Of a DNA stretch of 64,000 bases, positions 43,958-52,413 are shown piece by piece. A program made the position numbers and the translations under genes. The number at the start of each line of letters is the position of its first letter. Position 1 is the first letter of the stretch. A model generated the notes under the pieces. The model was not told the origin of the DNA and did no database searches. It saw only the letters and a list, made by a program, of their open reading frames with translations. This stretch comes from UBA4732 sp002404095 (GTDB taxonomy: Bacteria; Planctomycetota; Planctomycetia; Gemmatales; Gemmataceae): positions 39,549 through 103,548 of the forward strand of contig DAIPWT010000004.1 in the NCBI GenBank assembly GCA_036783645.1, read 5' to 3'.

Positions 43958-44780
43958 ATTTCAGTAGCCGCGAGCGCCACACGCCCAAGCGATGCAGCCA
44001 GTAGCGGCCGACGACGCCAAGCGTACCCAAGCCATAGGTCATACTGCGGCGGAAATTGATACTACTCGCCTCGTCAAAGTAACGCACCGGCACCGGCACG
44101 TCTCCCAGGCGGAAGCCGTGATGCACCGCCTGCACCAGGAATTGCGTGTCGAATACGAAATCGTCGGAGTTGCGCTCGAACGGAATGCGCTCCAGCACTT
44201 CGCGACGGTAGACGCGAAAGCCGCTGTGAAAATCGCCGAGGTTCTGTCCGAGCGCGCAGTTCTCAACGAACGTCAAAAAGCGGTTAGCGAGATATTTATA
44301 GACCGGCATTCCGCCTTGCAACGCCTCGGCGCGCGAGCGGATGCGACTGCCCAGCACCACGTCGCAAATGCCCAGCTCGATGAAGCCGACCGCCAACGGA
44401 ATCACGCGGCTGTCGTACTGGTAATCGGGGTGGATCATCACCACCACGTCGGCGCCGCGAGCCAAGGCTTCGCGATAGCACGTCTTCTGATTGCCGCCGT
44501 AACCCCGGTTCTCCGGGTGGACGATCACCGTCAGGCCCATGTCGCGCGCGACCTGGACCGTGCGGTCGGTGCTGCCGTCGTCCACGAGGATCACTTCATC
44601 GACGGCCCCGGCGGGGACGTCGGCCAACGTCGCCGCCAACGTCCGCTCGGCGTTGTACGCGGGCATGACGGCGACGACGCGGTGCTTCCGTTTCGGCGCG
44701 TCGCCTTCCGGCTTGACGATGCGATCCACGTGAAAGAACTCGTGGCGCGGCTTTAAGTGCAGGCGATTGAGGACTGTCAT
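43956..44780 (-). CDS. Family 2 glycosyltransferase (polyprenyl-phosphate sugar transferase-like)
   Basis: 274 residues with the GT-A core. VVAVMPAYNAERTL and EVILVDDGSTDRT are the nucleotide-sugar binding elements, and MIHPDYQYD contains the DxD-like metal site. FHSGFRVYRREVLE is the acceptor-region motif of DPM1-like enzymes. No C-terminal transmembrane anchor is visible beyond a hydrophobic stretch (YGLGTLGVVGRYWL). It probably transfers a sugar to polyprenyl phosphate, which could feed the GT-C enzyme at 28.5 kb. Confidence 0.87.
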   Translation of the reverse strand: MTVLNRLHLKPRHEFFHVDRIVKPEGDAPKRKHRVVAVMPAYNAERTLAATLADVPAGAVDEVILVDDGSTDRTVQVARDMGLTVIVHPENRGYGGNQKTCYREALARGADVVVMIHPDYQYDSRVIPLAVGFIELGICDVVLGSRIRSRAEALQGGMPVYKYLANRFLTFVENCALGQNLGDFHSGFRVYRREVLERIPFERNSDDFVFDTQFLVQAVHHGFRLGDVPVPVRYFDEASSINFRRSMTYGLGTLGVVGRYWLHRLGVWRSRLLK

Positions 44781-44927
44781 GGAAGGGATTCTCCAGCGGG
44801 GTTTCTATCAGTAGAGATTGTAGCACAATGGCGGCCGCGCCGCTTGGGGTTCGCGCGTTTGCCCCGTCGGCGTATAATCCCCCTTCGACTGGATGGAACC
44901 AGGGACGACGTCTTTCGAGGATTTCCC

Positions 44928-45812
44928 ATGCGACGGATTGCGATCATCAACCAGAAAGGCGGCGTCGGCAAGACGACCACCGCGGTCAACCTCGCCGCCG
45001 CCCTCGCCGAGTGCGGCCAGCGCGTCTGCCTACTGGACCTCGACCCGCAGGCCCACGCCACTACGCACCTCGGCGTCGAACCCGACGGCAAGTCGCCGTC
45101 GATGTACGACGTACTGGTGCAGTCGCGGCCGTTGGCCGAGGTGCGGCGCAAGATCGCCGATAATCTGTGGCTGGCGGCGTCCGACATCAACCTGGCCGCC
45201 GCGGAAGTGGAGCTGGCCGGCGTCGTGGGCCGCGAGGTCATCTTGCGCGAGATGCTGGTGCAGGAAGAAGGCGCCTTCGACTTCGTGTTCATGGACTGCG
45301 GGCCGTCGCTGGGCGTACTGACGCTGAACGCCCTGGCCGCGGCCAACGAGGTGTTCATTCCGTTGCAGCCGCACTTCCTCGCCCTGCACGGCATGGGCAA
45401 GTTGTTCGAGACGACCTCGCTGGTCGCCAAGCGCATTAACCCGTCGCTGAAAGTGACCGGCATCGTGCTTTCGCTGTATGAATCGAGTACCCGGCTGGCG
45501 CAGGAAGTGATCGACGATTTGCAGGAATACCTCGACAAAAGCCGCAATACGAATGCGCCGTGGTCGAAGGCGCGGATCTTCAACACACGCATTCGCCGGA
45601 ACATCAAGTTGGCGGAATGCCCGAGCTTTGGCACGCCGATCTTCGGTTATTCGCGGCATTGCAACGGCGCGGAGGACTATGCCGCGCTGGCGCGTGAAGT
45701 GCTGGGGGTTATGCCGACGGTGCTGTCCGCTCGCGTCGAACTGGATGAGCGCGGCGGCGCCAGCGTACTGAGCGTGGGGCACAAACAAGAAGAAGTTAGT
45801 AAGCACGGCTAA
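44928..45812 (+). CDS. parA: ParA/Soj-type partitioning ATPase
   Basis: 294 residues. Deviant Walker A KGGVGKTTT (residues 10-18), Walker A' LLDLDPQAHAT and Walker B FVFMDCGPSLG are all present. Such ATPases position chromosomes or other cargo by ATP-dependent DNA binding. There is no ParB gene next to it, so the cargo may be other than the origin; the neighbours are core genes (ybeY, recO). The ATG at 44928 places the P-loop close to the N-terminus as expected. Confidence 0.9.
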   Translation: MRRIAIINQKGGVGKTTTAVNLAAALAECGQRVCLLDLDPQAHATTHLGVEPDGKSPSMYDVLVQSRPLAEVRRKIADNLWLAASDINLAAAEVELAGVVGREVILREMLVQEEGAFDFVFMDCGPSLGVLTLNALAAANEVFIPLQPHFLALHGMGKLFETTSLVAKRINPSLKVTGIVLSLYESSTRLAQEVIDDLQEYLDKSRNTNAPWSKARIFNTRIRRNIKLAECPSFGTPIFGYSRHCNGAEDYAALAREVLGVMPTVLSARVELDERGGASVLSVGHKQEEVSKHG

Positions 45813-45827
45813 ACCTTGCGAGATCCC

Positions 45828-46277
45828 ATGAGTCGCGTTTCCATCGCCAGCCCACAAGAAGCCGTCGCCATCGACCGCGGCCGTATGCGCGAGGTCGTCC
45901 GCGTCGTCCTCGAAGGCGAGGGCGCCGCGGACGCCGAGATCAGCCTCGCCTTCGTGGACAACCCCACCATCCACCGCCTAAACCAACGCTTCCTTCAGCA
46001 CGACGAACCGACCGACGTACTCAGCTTTCCCCTGTCGGAGCCGAACTCCAAGCGCCTTTCGGGCGAGTTGGTCATCGGCGCGGAAGTCGCCCTGGCCCAG
46101 GCGACGGCTCGCGGCCATGATGTGCAAGCCGAGTTGGCCCTGTACGTCATTCACGGCCTTCTTCATTTGTGCGGGCGCGACGACCACGACGAGGCCGACG
46201 CCGCTACCATGCGCGAACGCGAACGGCACTATCTGCAACAGCTCGGCCTGCCGGACGTGGCGCCGCGCGAAGAATGA
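45828..46277 (+). CDS. ybeY: Endoribonuclease YbeY
   Basis: 149 residues. The zinc site HGLLHLCGRDDHDEADA is near the C-terminus (about 105-125), and LNQRFLQHDEPTDVLSFPL is the conserved substrate-region motif. YbeY takes part in 16S rRNA 3' end maturation and ribosome quality control. The ATG at 45828 is preferred over a TTG 12 bases upstream. It follows parA by 15 bases. Confidence 0.92.
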   Translation: MSRVSIASPQEAVAIDRGRMREVVRVVLEGEGAADAEISLAFVDNPTIHRLNQRFLQHDEPTDVLSFPLSEPNSKRLSGELVIGAEVALAQATARGHDVQAELALYVIHGLLHLCGRDDHDEADAATMRERERHYLQQLGLPDVAPREE

Positions 46278-46283
46278 AAAGCG

Positions 46284-46371
46284 GATTCACCACAAAGACA
46301 CAAAGAACACAAAGGAAATACAAAGAATGAATTGTGTTTGCTTTGTGTTCTTTGTGTCTTTGTGGTGAATC
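46284..46371. repeat. Palindrome, family D
   Basis: Arms GATTCACCACAAAGACACAA and complement with an AAATACAAAGAATGAATT centre, between ybeY and recO. A single arm of the same family lies at 4420-4454. Confidence 0.85.
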
Positions 46372-46389
46372 GTTTTTGAGGATCGCGTC

Positions 46390-47145
46390 ATGGCGGCCGA
46401 GAAAGCCCAGGCTCTGGTGCTGCGAACCACGGACTGGAGCGAAACCAGCCGCATCGCCACGCTCTGGACGCGAGAATTCGGCAAGGTACGCGCTCTGGCC
46501 AAGGGCGGTCGGCGCCTCAAGTCCAACTTTGAAAACGCCCTTGACTTGCTCACGCATTGCCGTATCGTCTTCCTCCGTAAATCATCGGGAAGTCTCGATC
46601 TGTTGACGGAAGCGCAGGTGGTCCGGCGCTTTCCGCGCCTGCGTTCCGACCTCGCCGCCCTGTACGCGGCCTATTACGTCGCGGAACTGCTGGAGTCGAT
46701 GACCGAGGAATACGATCCGCATCCTCTGTTGTTTGACGCGGCGCTGGAACTACTCGATGCTTTGGGATCGCCTCGCGTCGATGAGGCGCCGGTGGTCGGC
46801 CCGTATGTCGTACGGTTTGAACTGGTATTGTTGCGTGAAGTCGGATATAGCCCCGCGTTGGATGGGTGTGCATCGTGCGGCGGACCTGTAGACGAAAGTC
46901 GGCTGGCTTTTAGCTGCGCCGCTGGCGGTTTAGTCTGTCCGAATTGCGTCGGGCAATTCCGCGACCGACAGTCGCTGTCGCCGGCAGGGCGCAAGATGTT
47001 ACGGACGCTGCAGCAGCCGGCTGAAGATGCGCTGCGTCAGCCGTGGGAGGCGGGCGTCCGCCGTGAGGTGCGTCAGGTTCTGAGCCAATACGTCACGTAT
47101 TTGCTGGGCCGACAGCCGCGTTTGTTGCCTTACCTGGGGAGTTGA
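46390..47145 (+). CDS. recO: DNA repair protein RecO
   Basis: 251 residues. The N-terminal OB fold is visible (LVLRTTDWSETSRIATLWTR, residues about 9-75). A helical domain follows with the zinc motif CASCGG (about 161) and CPNC (about 183). RecO acts with RecR to load RecA at gaps and anneals single strands. It begins 18 bases after the family D palindrome and is followed 4 bases later by a lipoprotein gene. Confidence 0.9.
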   Translation: MAAEKAQALVLRTTDWSETSRIATLWTREFGKVRALAKGGRRLKSNFENALDLLTHCRIVFLRKSSGSLDLLTEAQVVRRFPRLRSDLAALYAAYYVAELLESMTEEYDPHPLLFDAALELLDALGSPRVDEAPVVGPYVVRFELVLLREVGYSPALDGCASCGGPVDESRLAFSCAAGGLVCPNCVGQFRDRQSLSPAGRKMLRTLQQPAEDALRQPWEAGVRREVRQVLSQYVTYLLGRQPRLLPYLGS

Positions 47146-47149
47146 GGCC

Positions 47150-48466
47150 GTGACGAAAAACCTGCTGCTATGGACGGCGCTCCTGGGGTGCGGTGTAGTC
47201 GTCAGTGGATGCGCGTCCAACCAATCCATATTGAAAGCGAACAGTCGCCCCAGTGAAGCTCGGGCGGCGATGGATGGCGACCCGAAAGCGACCGACGCCC
47301 AAGCTCCTCCGACGCTAAAATCGGAAGCTCCGCCAGACGGCAGCTTCTTGGATCGGCTGAACCCCGCCAATCTCTTCGCCGCTCCGAAACCGCCGCCTCC
47401 GCCTGTTGATAGCTTTGTGGTACGGCCCGACGGCCTGGCATCGGAGAAGTTGCCGGAAGAAGGCACCACCGAAGCACGGTTGGCCGGCGCCCGCGACCTG
47501 TTCCGCCGCGCCGAGTACGCCAAGGCCCAGGTACTCTATCACGCGGCCGCCAATGAAACGAAGGGGCAGCCAGTATCGGTGCAAGAAGGCTTATTCTACG
47601 AAGCGGAGTGCCTTCGTCTGCAAGGCATCTATCCACGGGCCGCCGACACCTACAACGACTTGCTCAACAAGTTCTCCGCCACGCCCTACCGCGATCAGGC
47701 GGTGCAGCATATGTTCGACATCGCCAACTACTGGCTCGAAGACACGCGCAAGGAAATGCAAGATTGGGAGGAATACAAGAGTAACAAGAGTTGGTTCTTC
47801 TGGCCGCGCCTGGCCAATTGGGACAAAACCAAGCCGGTCCTTGATGAACAGGGTCGGGCGGTCGAAAAGCTGGAACAGGTGCATCTCAACGACATTGGCG
47901 GGCCGCTGGCCGATCAGGCGCTGTTTTATGCGGGCAGCGTTAAAATGTATAACGGGGACTGGCGTGACGCCGACGGCTATTTCTCGCAGATCTTCGAGCA
48001 TCATCCCAACAGTCCGCTGGCGCCGAAAGCGGTTGAGCTGGCCATCATGGCCAAGAACCTCAGCACAGGCGGTCCCGAGTACGACGGCCGTAAAGCGGCC
48101 GAGGCGCGCAAGTTGGTGGACGCCGCGTTGCGCAACTACCCGGAGCTGTCCAACGACCCCAAGAAACGCGAATACCTCGAACGACAGTTGAATGGCATTA
48201 ACCTTCAACAAGCCACAAAAGACTATCAAATGGCGGAGTTATGGAAGCGCACCGGACATCCCGGAGCGGCGTACTTCCAATTTGGAATCGTGAAACAGCG
48301 CTATCCCAACACGAAATTCGTGGCTCTGGCCGAGCAACAGATGCAGGAATTGAGCGGCAAGCTGGAGAAAACGGGCGGAGTGGAACCGCCGCGTCCGCCC
48401 GCGCCCGAGAGGGCGCCGGCGTCGCAAGTGATACCGGCGTCATTGCCGGCGGGGCCGCATCCGTAG
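47150..48466 (+). CDS. Lipoprotein with TPR repeats, BamD-like
   Basis: 438 residues. The lipobox VVSGCAS marks a lipidated Cys at about residue 21. A Pro-rich linker precedes TPR-like repeats (ARLAGARDLFRRAEYAKAQV; FYEAECLRLQGIYPRAADT; FYAGSVKMYNGDWRDADGYF; AAYFQFGIVKQRYPNT). The last repeat matches BamD-type outer membrane assembly lipoproteins, and planctomycete versions carry a long insert. It likely acts at the outer membrane. GTG 47150 lies 4 bases after recO. Confidence 0.78.
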   Translation: MTKNLLLWTALLGCGVVVSGCASNQSILKANSRPSEARAAMDGDPKATDAQAPPTLKSEAPPDGSFLDRLNPANLFAAPKPPPPPVDSFVVRPDGLASEKLPEEGTTEARLAGARDLFRRAEYAKAQVLYHAAANETKGQPVSVQEGLFYEAECLRLQGIYPRAADTYNDLLNKFSATPYRDQAVQHMFDIANYWLEDTRKEMQDWEEYKSNKSWFFWPRLANWDKTKPVLDEQGRAVEKLEQVHLNDIGGPLADQALFYAGSVKMYNGDWRDADGYFSQIFEHHPNSPLAPKAVELAIMAKNLSTGGPEYDGRKAAEARKLVDAALRNYPELSNDPKKREYLERQLNGINLQQATKDYQMAELWKRTGHPGAAYFQFGIVKQRYPNTKFVALAEQQMQELSGKLEKTGGVEPPRPPAPERAPASQVIPASLPAGPHP

Positions 48467-48469
48467 AGG

Positions 48470-48540
48470 GATCGTTTAGCCGCGACCCGAAGGGGAGCGC
48501 GGCGCCAACGCGCTCCCCTTCGGGTCGCGGCTAAACGATC
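48470..48540. repeat. Family A palindrome
   Basis: Full palindrome starting GATCGTTTAGCCGCGACCCG between the BamD-like and LptE genes. Confidence 0.8.
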
Positions 48541-48577
48541 CATTGCCAGAGTGTTGTGTTGAATACGGAGACGACGC

Positions 48578-49348
48578 ATGAAGGCGATACCCCAGTTGGC
48601 GCTGCTGGCCTGCGCGGCCGTCGCACTGACGCTGCCGTCGTGCGAGACCGACGGCAATTTTACCGTCTTGGGCTATACCACCAAGCCTAACTACGATTGC
48701 AGCATCCACACCGTGCGCGTGCCGATCTTCAAAAACCGCACCTTCCGTCAGGGCATCGAGTTCGACCTCACCCGCGCCGTGGTGCGCGAGATCGAGCAGA
48801 AGACCCCCTACAAAGTCGTGGGGCCGAACGTGGACGCCGATACCGAACTGACCGGAACCATCATCACCTACGTCAAGAGCACCCTAAACGTCAATCCGCT
48901 CAACGAAATCCGCGAACAAGAGACGGATTTGACCGTCGAAGTGACGTGGCGCAATCTGCGCACCGGCGAATACCTATCGAACCCCAAAAAGCCTAGCAAC
49001 GCCACCGGCCCGGCCTTGCCTCCGCTTCCCGGAAACGGCCCGATCAGCATCGCGCCGGGCGTCGTCGCGTCGGGCGGCGTCTCGGCGCCCAGAGATCCTA
49101 ACGCGTCGGTTGCCACACTTACCCCGCCCGCTTCGGGCAGCGCGCCGGTGCTTGGAGCGGACGGTCTCCCCGTGCCGGTACTCGGGCCGGACGGCATTCC
49201 CGTGCCCACCCAACCCAAGGGTATCGTCATTGTCACATCGACGGGCAACTTTATTCCCGAACTCGGCCAATCGCTGGCGACGGCGCAGCAGGTGGCCGTT
49301 GATCGCCTGGCGGTGCAGATCACGTCGATGATGGAAAAGCCCTGGTAG
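48578..49348 (+). CDS. LptE-like outer membrane lipoprotein
   Basis: 256 residues. Signal peptide with lipobox TLPSCET (Cys about 22). The LptE core follows: IHTVRVPIFKNRTFRQGIEF and LTRAVVREIEQKTPYKV, then ELTGTIITYVKSTL. A Pro/Gly-rich insertion (about 140-220) is absent from classical LptE. The C-terminus returns to the family pattern (AQQVAVDRLAVQITSMM). LptE plugs LptD in lipopolysaccharide export. Its stop lies at the left edge of a family C repeat. Confidence 0.8.
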   Translation: MKAIPQLALLACAAVALTLPSCETDGNFTVLGYTTKPNYDCSIHTVRVPIFKNRTFRQGIEFDLTRAVVREIEQKTPYKVVGPNVDADTELTGTIITYVKSTLNVNPLNEIREQETDLTVEVTWRNLRTGEYLSNPKKPSNATGPALPPLPGNGPISIAPGVVASGGVSAPRDPNASVATLTPPASGSAPVLGADGLPVPVLGPDGIPVPTQPKGIVIVTSTGNFIPELGQSLATAQQVAVDRLAVQITSMMEKPW

Positions 49349-49541
49349 CACCCGATGACCGAAAGCCGCAAGCGAGGGTGCCATGCTTTCGCGGCCTGTT
49401 TTCTGCATCTTCTCCCGTCGAAGCCGCCGCGAAAGCATGAAGCCCAAGCGAGGACTCATGCTTTCGCGGATTTCAGACTGGACGAAGTCTCCGAACCGAC
49501 CCGCGAAAGCATGGCACCCCTGGCCCAAGAGGGTGCTACTA
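49343..49541. repeat. Family C nested palindrome
   Basis: About 200 bases with two hairpins of GCCATGCTTTCGCGGCC-type arms, and outer arms GGTAGCACCC/GGGTGCTACT. The LptE stop (49346-49348) is inside the left outer arm. It is about three quarters identical by eye to the element at 28085-28279. Confidence 0.8.
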
Positions 49542-49562
49542 GATACCTACCGGTAGAATGCG

Positions 49563-50429
49563 ATGGACGAAAGCCGCGATGAATGGCGCCTCCGCGACCG
49601 GATCCTCTATCCGGGACGGGGCGTCCTCATCATGGGCATAGTCAACGTCACTCCCGACAGCTTCTCCGACGGCGGCCGATTCACTAAGGTCGAGACCGCC
49701 GTCGCCCACGCCCTCGAACTCGCGCGGCAAGGCGCCGACATCCTTGATGTCGGCGGCGAATCCACCCGTCCCAACGCCGTGGCCGTCGATCTCGAAGAGG
49801 AACTGCGCCGCGTCGTGCCCGTGGTGCGCGAATTGGCGACGCGCACCGACCTTCCCCTGTCCGTCGATACCTACAAAGCGGAAACAGCCCGGCAGGCACT
49901 GGAAGCCGGCGCTCACATCATCAACGACGTCACGGCCCTGCGCGGCGACCCGAAAATGGCGGAAATCGTGCGAACCTTTGGGGCCGGTCTGGTCCTCATG
50001 CACATGCAGGGAACGCCGCAAACCATGCAGCAAAACCCTGTTTATGACGACGTGACGAACGACGTGACCGGATTCCTTGAGGCGAGGTTGCAGGCGGCGG
50101 CGGATATGGGTATAGCAGGGTCGCAGGTGGTGCTCGACCCCGGCGTCGGCTTCGGCAAGACGGCCGAACACAACCTGGAATTGCTGGCTCGACTTGTGGA
50201 ACTACAACGTCTGGGTCGGCCGGTTTGTCTGGGCGTTTCCCGTAAGGGTTTCATGGGCAGGCTGCTCGGCAGGCCGACGACGGAACGACTGGCCAGTTCC
50301 TTGGCGGCCGTCTGTCACGCCCTGGCCGGCGGCGCCGCTCAGATCGTCCGCGTGCATGACGTGGCCGAGACGCGCGACGCGGTGCGTCTGTTTCAGGCGC
50401 TGAAAGAAAGACAACGCTTATCCGATTAG
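49563..50429 (+). CDS. folP: Dihydropteroate synthase
   Basis: 288 residues, a TIM barrel. MGIVNVTPDSFSDGG (about 21-35) and DVGGESTRPNA (about 61-71) bind the pterin pyrophosphate, VLDPGVGFGKT is the pterin site and SRKGFMGRLLG carries the conserved Lys/Arg. It condenses DHPP with p-aminobenzoate in folate synthesis and is the sulfonamide target. The cdaA gene starts 23 bases later; folP-cdaA-cdaR linkage occurs in several bacterial groups. Confidence 0.93.
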   Translation: MDESRDEWRLRDRILYPGRGVLIMGIVNVTPDSFSDGGRFTKVETAVAHALELARQGADILDVGGESTRPNAVAVDLEEELRRVVPVVRELATRTDLPLSVDTYKAETARQALEAGAHIINDVTALRGDPKMAEIVRTFGAGLVLMHMQGTPQTMQQNPVYDDVTNDVTGFLEARLQAAADMGIAGSQVVLDPGVGFGKTAEHNLELLARLVELQRLGRPVCLGVSRKGFMGRLLGRPTTERLASSLAAVCHALAGGAAQIVRVHDVAETRDAVRLFQALKERQRLSD

Positions 50430-50452
50430 GCGCACGCTAAGGAGGCCGACCA

Positions 50453-51292
50453 TTGCAGGAACGCCTGACTCAACTCTATGAAACCGTAGGCGTGCGCGAT
50501 CTGGTGGAGATCGGCATCCTCGCCTTGGCCATATTCGTCGCCCTGCGCCTATTGGGTAAGACGCGCGGCGCCGGCTTGGTGCGCGGCCTCGGCCTCATCG
50601 TCGTCGCCCTGTTTCTCGTCGCCCAGGTGGTGGTCGTCAGCTTCGACCTCACCGTCCTCGGCCGCATCCTCGATTACCTTCTTACCACCCTATTGCTAGG
50701 GCTATTGGTCATCTTTCAGCCGGAGCTGCGGCGCGGCCTGATGGTGTTGGGCCGGTACCGCGTCTGGCGCTTGTTCGGCCACGACCCGCACCATCCCGTC
50801 GCCGACAAGCTGGCCGACGCCGCCGCGGCGCTGTCGCGCGAATGCGTGGGCGCCCTCATCGCCATCGAGCGCGAAATGGGGCTGACGACGTATGTGCATA
50901 CGGGCGAGCACGTCGATGGCGAGGTGTCGCCCCTCTTGCTGCGGGCTATTTTCTCCAAGCGTAGTCCCTTACACGACGGCGCGGTGATTTTATGTTCGGG
51001 TCGCATTGCCGCCGCCGCCTGCCAACTGCCGCTCAGCCAGCCGCCGGAAGGGCCGGGCGTTCAAATGGGCATGCGTCACCGGGCGGCGCTCGGCCTCAGT
51101 GAGGAAACTGACGCGGTGCTGCTCGTGGTCAGTGAGGAGACCGGACGGATATCTGTGGCGGTCGGCGGTCGCCTGGAGCCGGTGCCGCGCGAGAACCTAT
51201 CGCGGCGGTTGGCGTCGCTGCTCCGCGACCGCGAACAGCGCCCGCGAACCGTTAAACGAACCACGGCTGACGCACAAAAGAGCGCCGCGTAG
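50453..51292 (+). CDS. cdaA: Diadenylate cyclase CdaA
   Basis: 279 residues. Three N-terminal transmembrane helices (about 15-95) precede a DisA_N (DAC) domain. The catalytic motifs are in SPLHDGAVILC (DGA, about 175) and GMRHRAALGLSE (RHR, about 210). It makes cyclic di-AMP from two ATP. The start is TTG 50453, after AAGGAGG. The family B palindrome begins immediately after the stop and separates it from cdaR. Confidence 0.93.
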   Translation: MQERLTQLYETVGVRDLVEIGILALAIFVALRLLGKTRGAGLVRGLGLIVVALFLVAQVVVVSFDLTVLGRILDYLLTTLLLGLLVIFQPELRRGLMVLGRYRVWRLFGHDPHHPVADKLADAAAALSRECVGALIAIEREMGLTTYVHTGEHVDGEVSPLLLRAIFSKRSPLHDGAVILCSGRIAAAACQLPLSQPPEGPGVQMGMRHRAALGLSEETDAVLLVVSEETGRISVAVGGRLEPVPRENLSRRLASLLRDREQRPRTVKRTTADAQKSAA

Positions 51293-51372
51293 GCGAGCCG
51301 GGTCGCGTAAGCGCCCGGAGTTTCCCTTGTATCGTTGAAACCAACTCCGGGCGCTTACGCGACCCGGCTCGC
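51293..51372. repeat. Family B palindrome
   Basis: Arms GGCGAGCCGGGTCGCGTAAG and complement around a CCCTTGTATCG loop, directly after the cdaA stop. A second copy is at 53697-53772. Confidence 0.85.
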
Positions 51373-51392
51373 CAGAATTTGGAGAGTGCCCC

Positions 51393-52394
51393 ATGATTGA
51401 TCGCATTCTCTCTCTACTGGTCGCCCTGAGCCTGGCACTGCTGGTGTGGCTCTACGCCCGCAGCCGCGACCAGGAAATCCTCGACAACGTCACTTTGCCC
51501 GTGCAAGTCAGCTTGGCCGAGGGACAAGCCGAACACTATAGCCTGGAAGTCAATGGTGCGGGCCAAGCAGTCGTTTCCTTCAGCGGCCCCTCCGACCGCA
51601 TCCGTGAGCTGCGCGGCGAGATCCAGCGCAATGAACTGCACGTCGAAGTCGTCCTGACCGTGCCGGAGGAACATCGGAATGAAAGCCGTTATTCCGACAC
51701 CGTTCACATTGACGCATCGCAGGTCCCGGCGCCGCCGGGCGTGACGCCGATTGTCAGCGAGGGCCGCAATCGCATTTCCGTCACGGTTCGGCGCATGGTC
51801 ACACGGCCGCTGCCCGTGCGCTTTGACGCCCTTCAGGAAGAAACGTCCGGCCCCGTCGTACTCGATCCCGCTGTCGTCCTCGTGACCGGCCCGCAGGAAG
51901 TCCTCGATCACATCCGGGCCATCCCCACGATGCCGTCGGAACTGCCCATGCGGCCGGCCAACGCTCCGCCCGGCTCCACCGCCGTCGGCCGCGTCGCGCT
52001 GGTCCAGGAGCTGGAAGGCCGGCCCGTCCGCTCCGAACCTTCCAAGGTCACGGTCAAGGCGCCGCCGCAACTGCGTAAAGAATACGTTTTGCCGGACGTG
52101 CCGATCCATTTTCTGTGTCAGGCCGATTTCACGCTTCGGCCGGAGTTCTTCAATGATCGCGACGGCCGCGTCACGCTCCATGTCATCGGCCCCATCCAGG
52201 ACGAGGCGCCGAAAGTCTACGCTTTCCTCGATTTGACACACGGCCGTTTTGAATCGGGCAGCAATCACGAGCCGCTTCAGATACAATTCCTACAAAAGGA
52301 CTTTCAGCTGATCGACGACCAGTTGCGCGTCGTCACCTTCAAACTCGACCCCGCGGACTTCGTTCCCAAGGGCTTTTCCAGTTCGCCGCCTTGA
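51393..52394 (+). CDS. cdaR: YbbR-domain regulator of CdaA
   Basis: 333 residues. One N-terminal transmembrane helix (LSLLVALSLALLVWLYA) is followed by tandem YbbR repeats facing outside (VTLPVQVSL; VTVRRMVTRPLPVRF; VTGPQEVLDHIRAI; VTVKAPPQL). In other bacteria YbbR proteins bind CdaA and tune c-di-AMP synthesis. The gene order supports the same role. ATG 51393 follows the family B palindrome; proA begins 19 bases after its stop. Confidence 0.88.
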   Translation: MIDRILSLLVALSLALLVWLYARSRDQEILDNVTLPVQVSLAEGQAEHYSLEVNGAGQAVVSFSGPSDRIRELRGEIQRNELHVEVVLTVPEEHRNESRYSDTVHIDASQVPAPPGVTPIVSEGRNRISVTVRRMVTRPLPVRFDALQEETSGPVVLDPAVVLVTGPQEVLDHIRAIPTMPSELPMRPANAPPGSTAVGRVALVQELEGRPVRSEPSKVTVKAPPQLRKEYVLPDVPIHFLCQADFTLRPEFFNDRDGRVTLHVIGPIQDEAPKVYAFLDLTHGRFESGSNHEPLQIQFLQKDFQLIDDQLRVVTFKLDPADFVPKGFSSSPP

Positions 52395-52413
52395 TCGCGT
52401 TGAGACGGAGCCT

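Noticed and set aside
44928..45812. ParA as evidence of a plasmid-derived region
   Set aside because: There is no ParB, replication gene or attachment repeat nearby, and the neighbours are core chromosomal genes.
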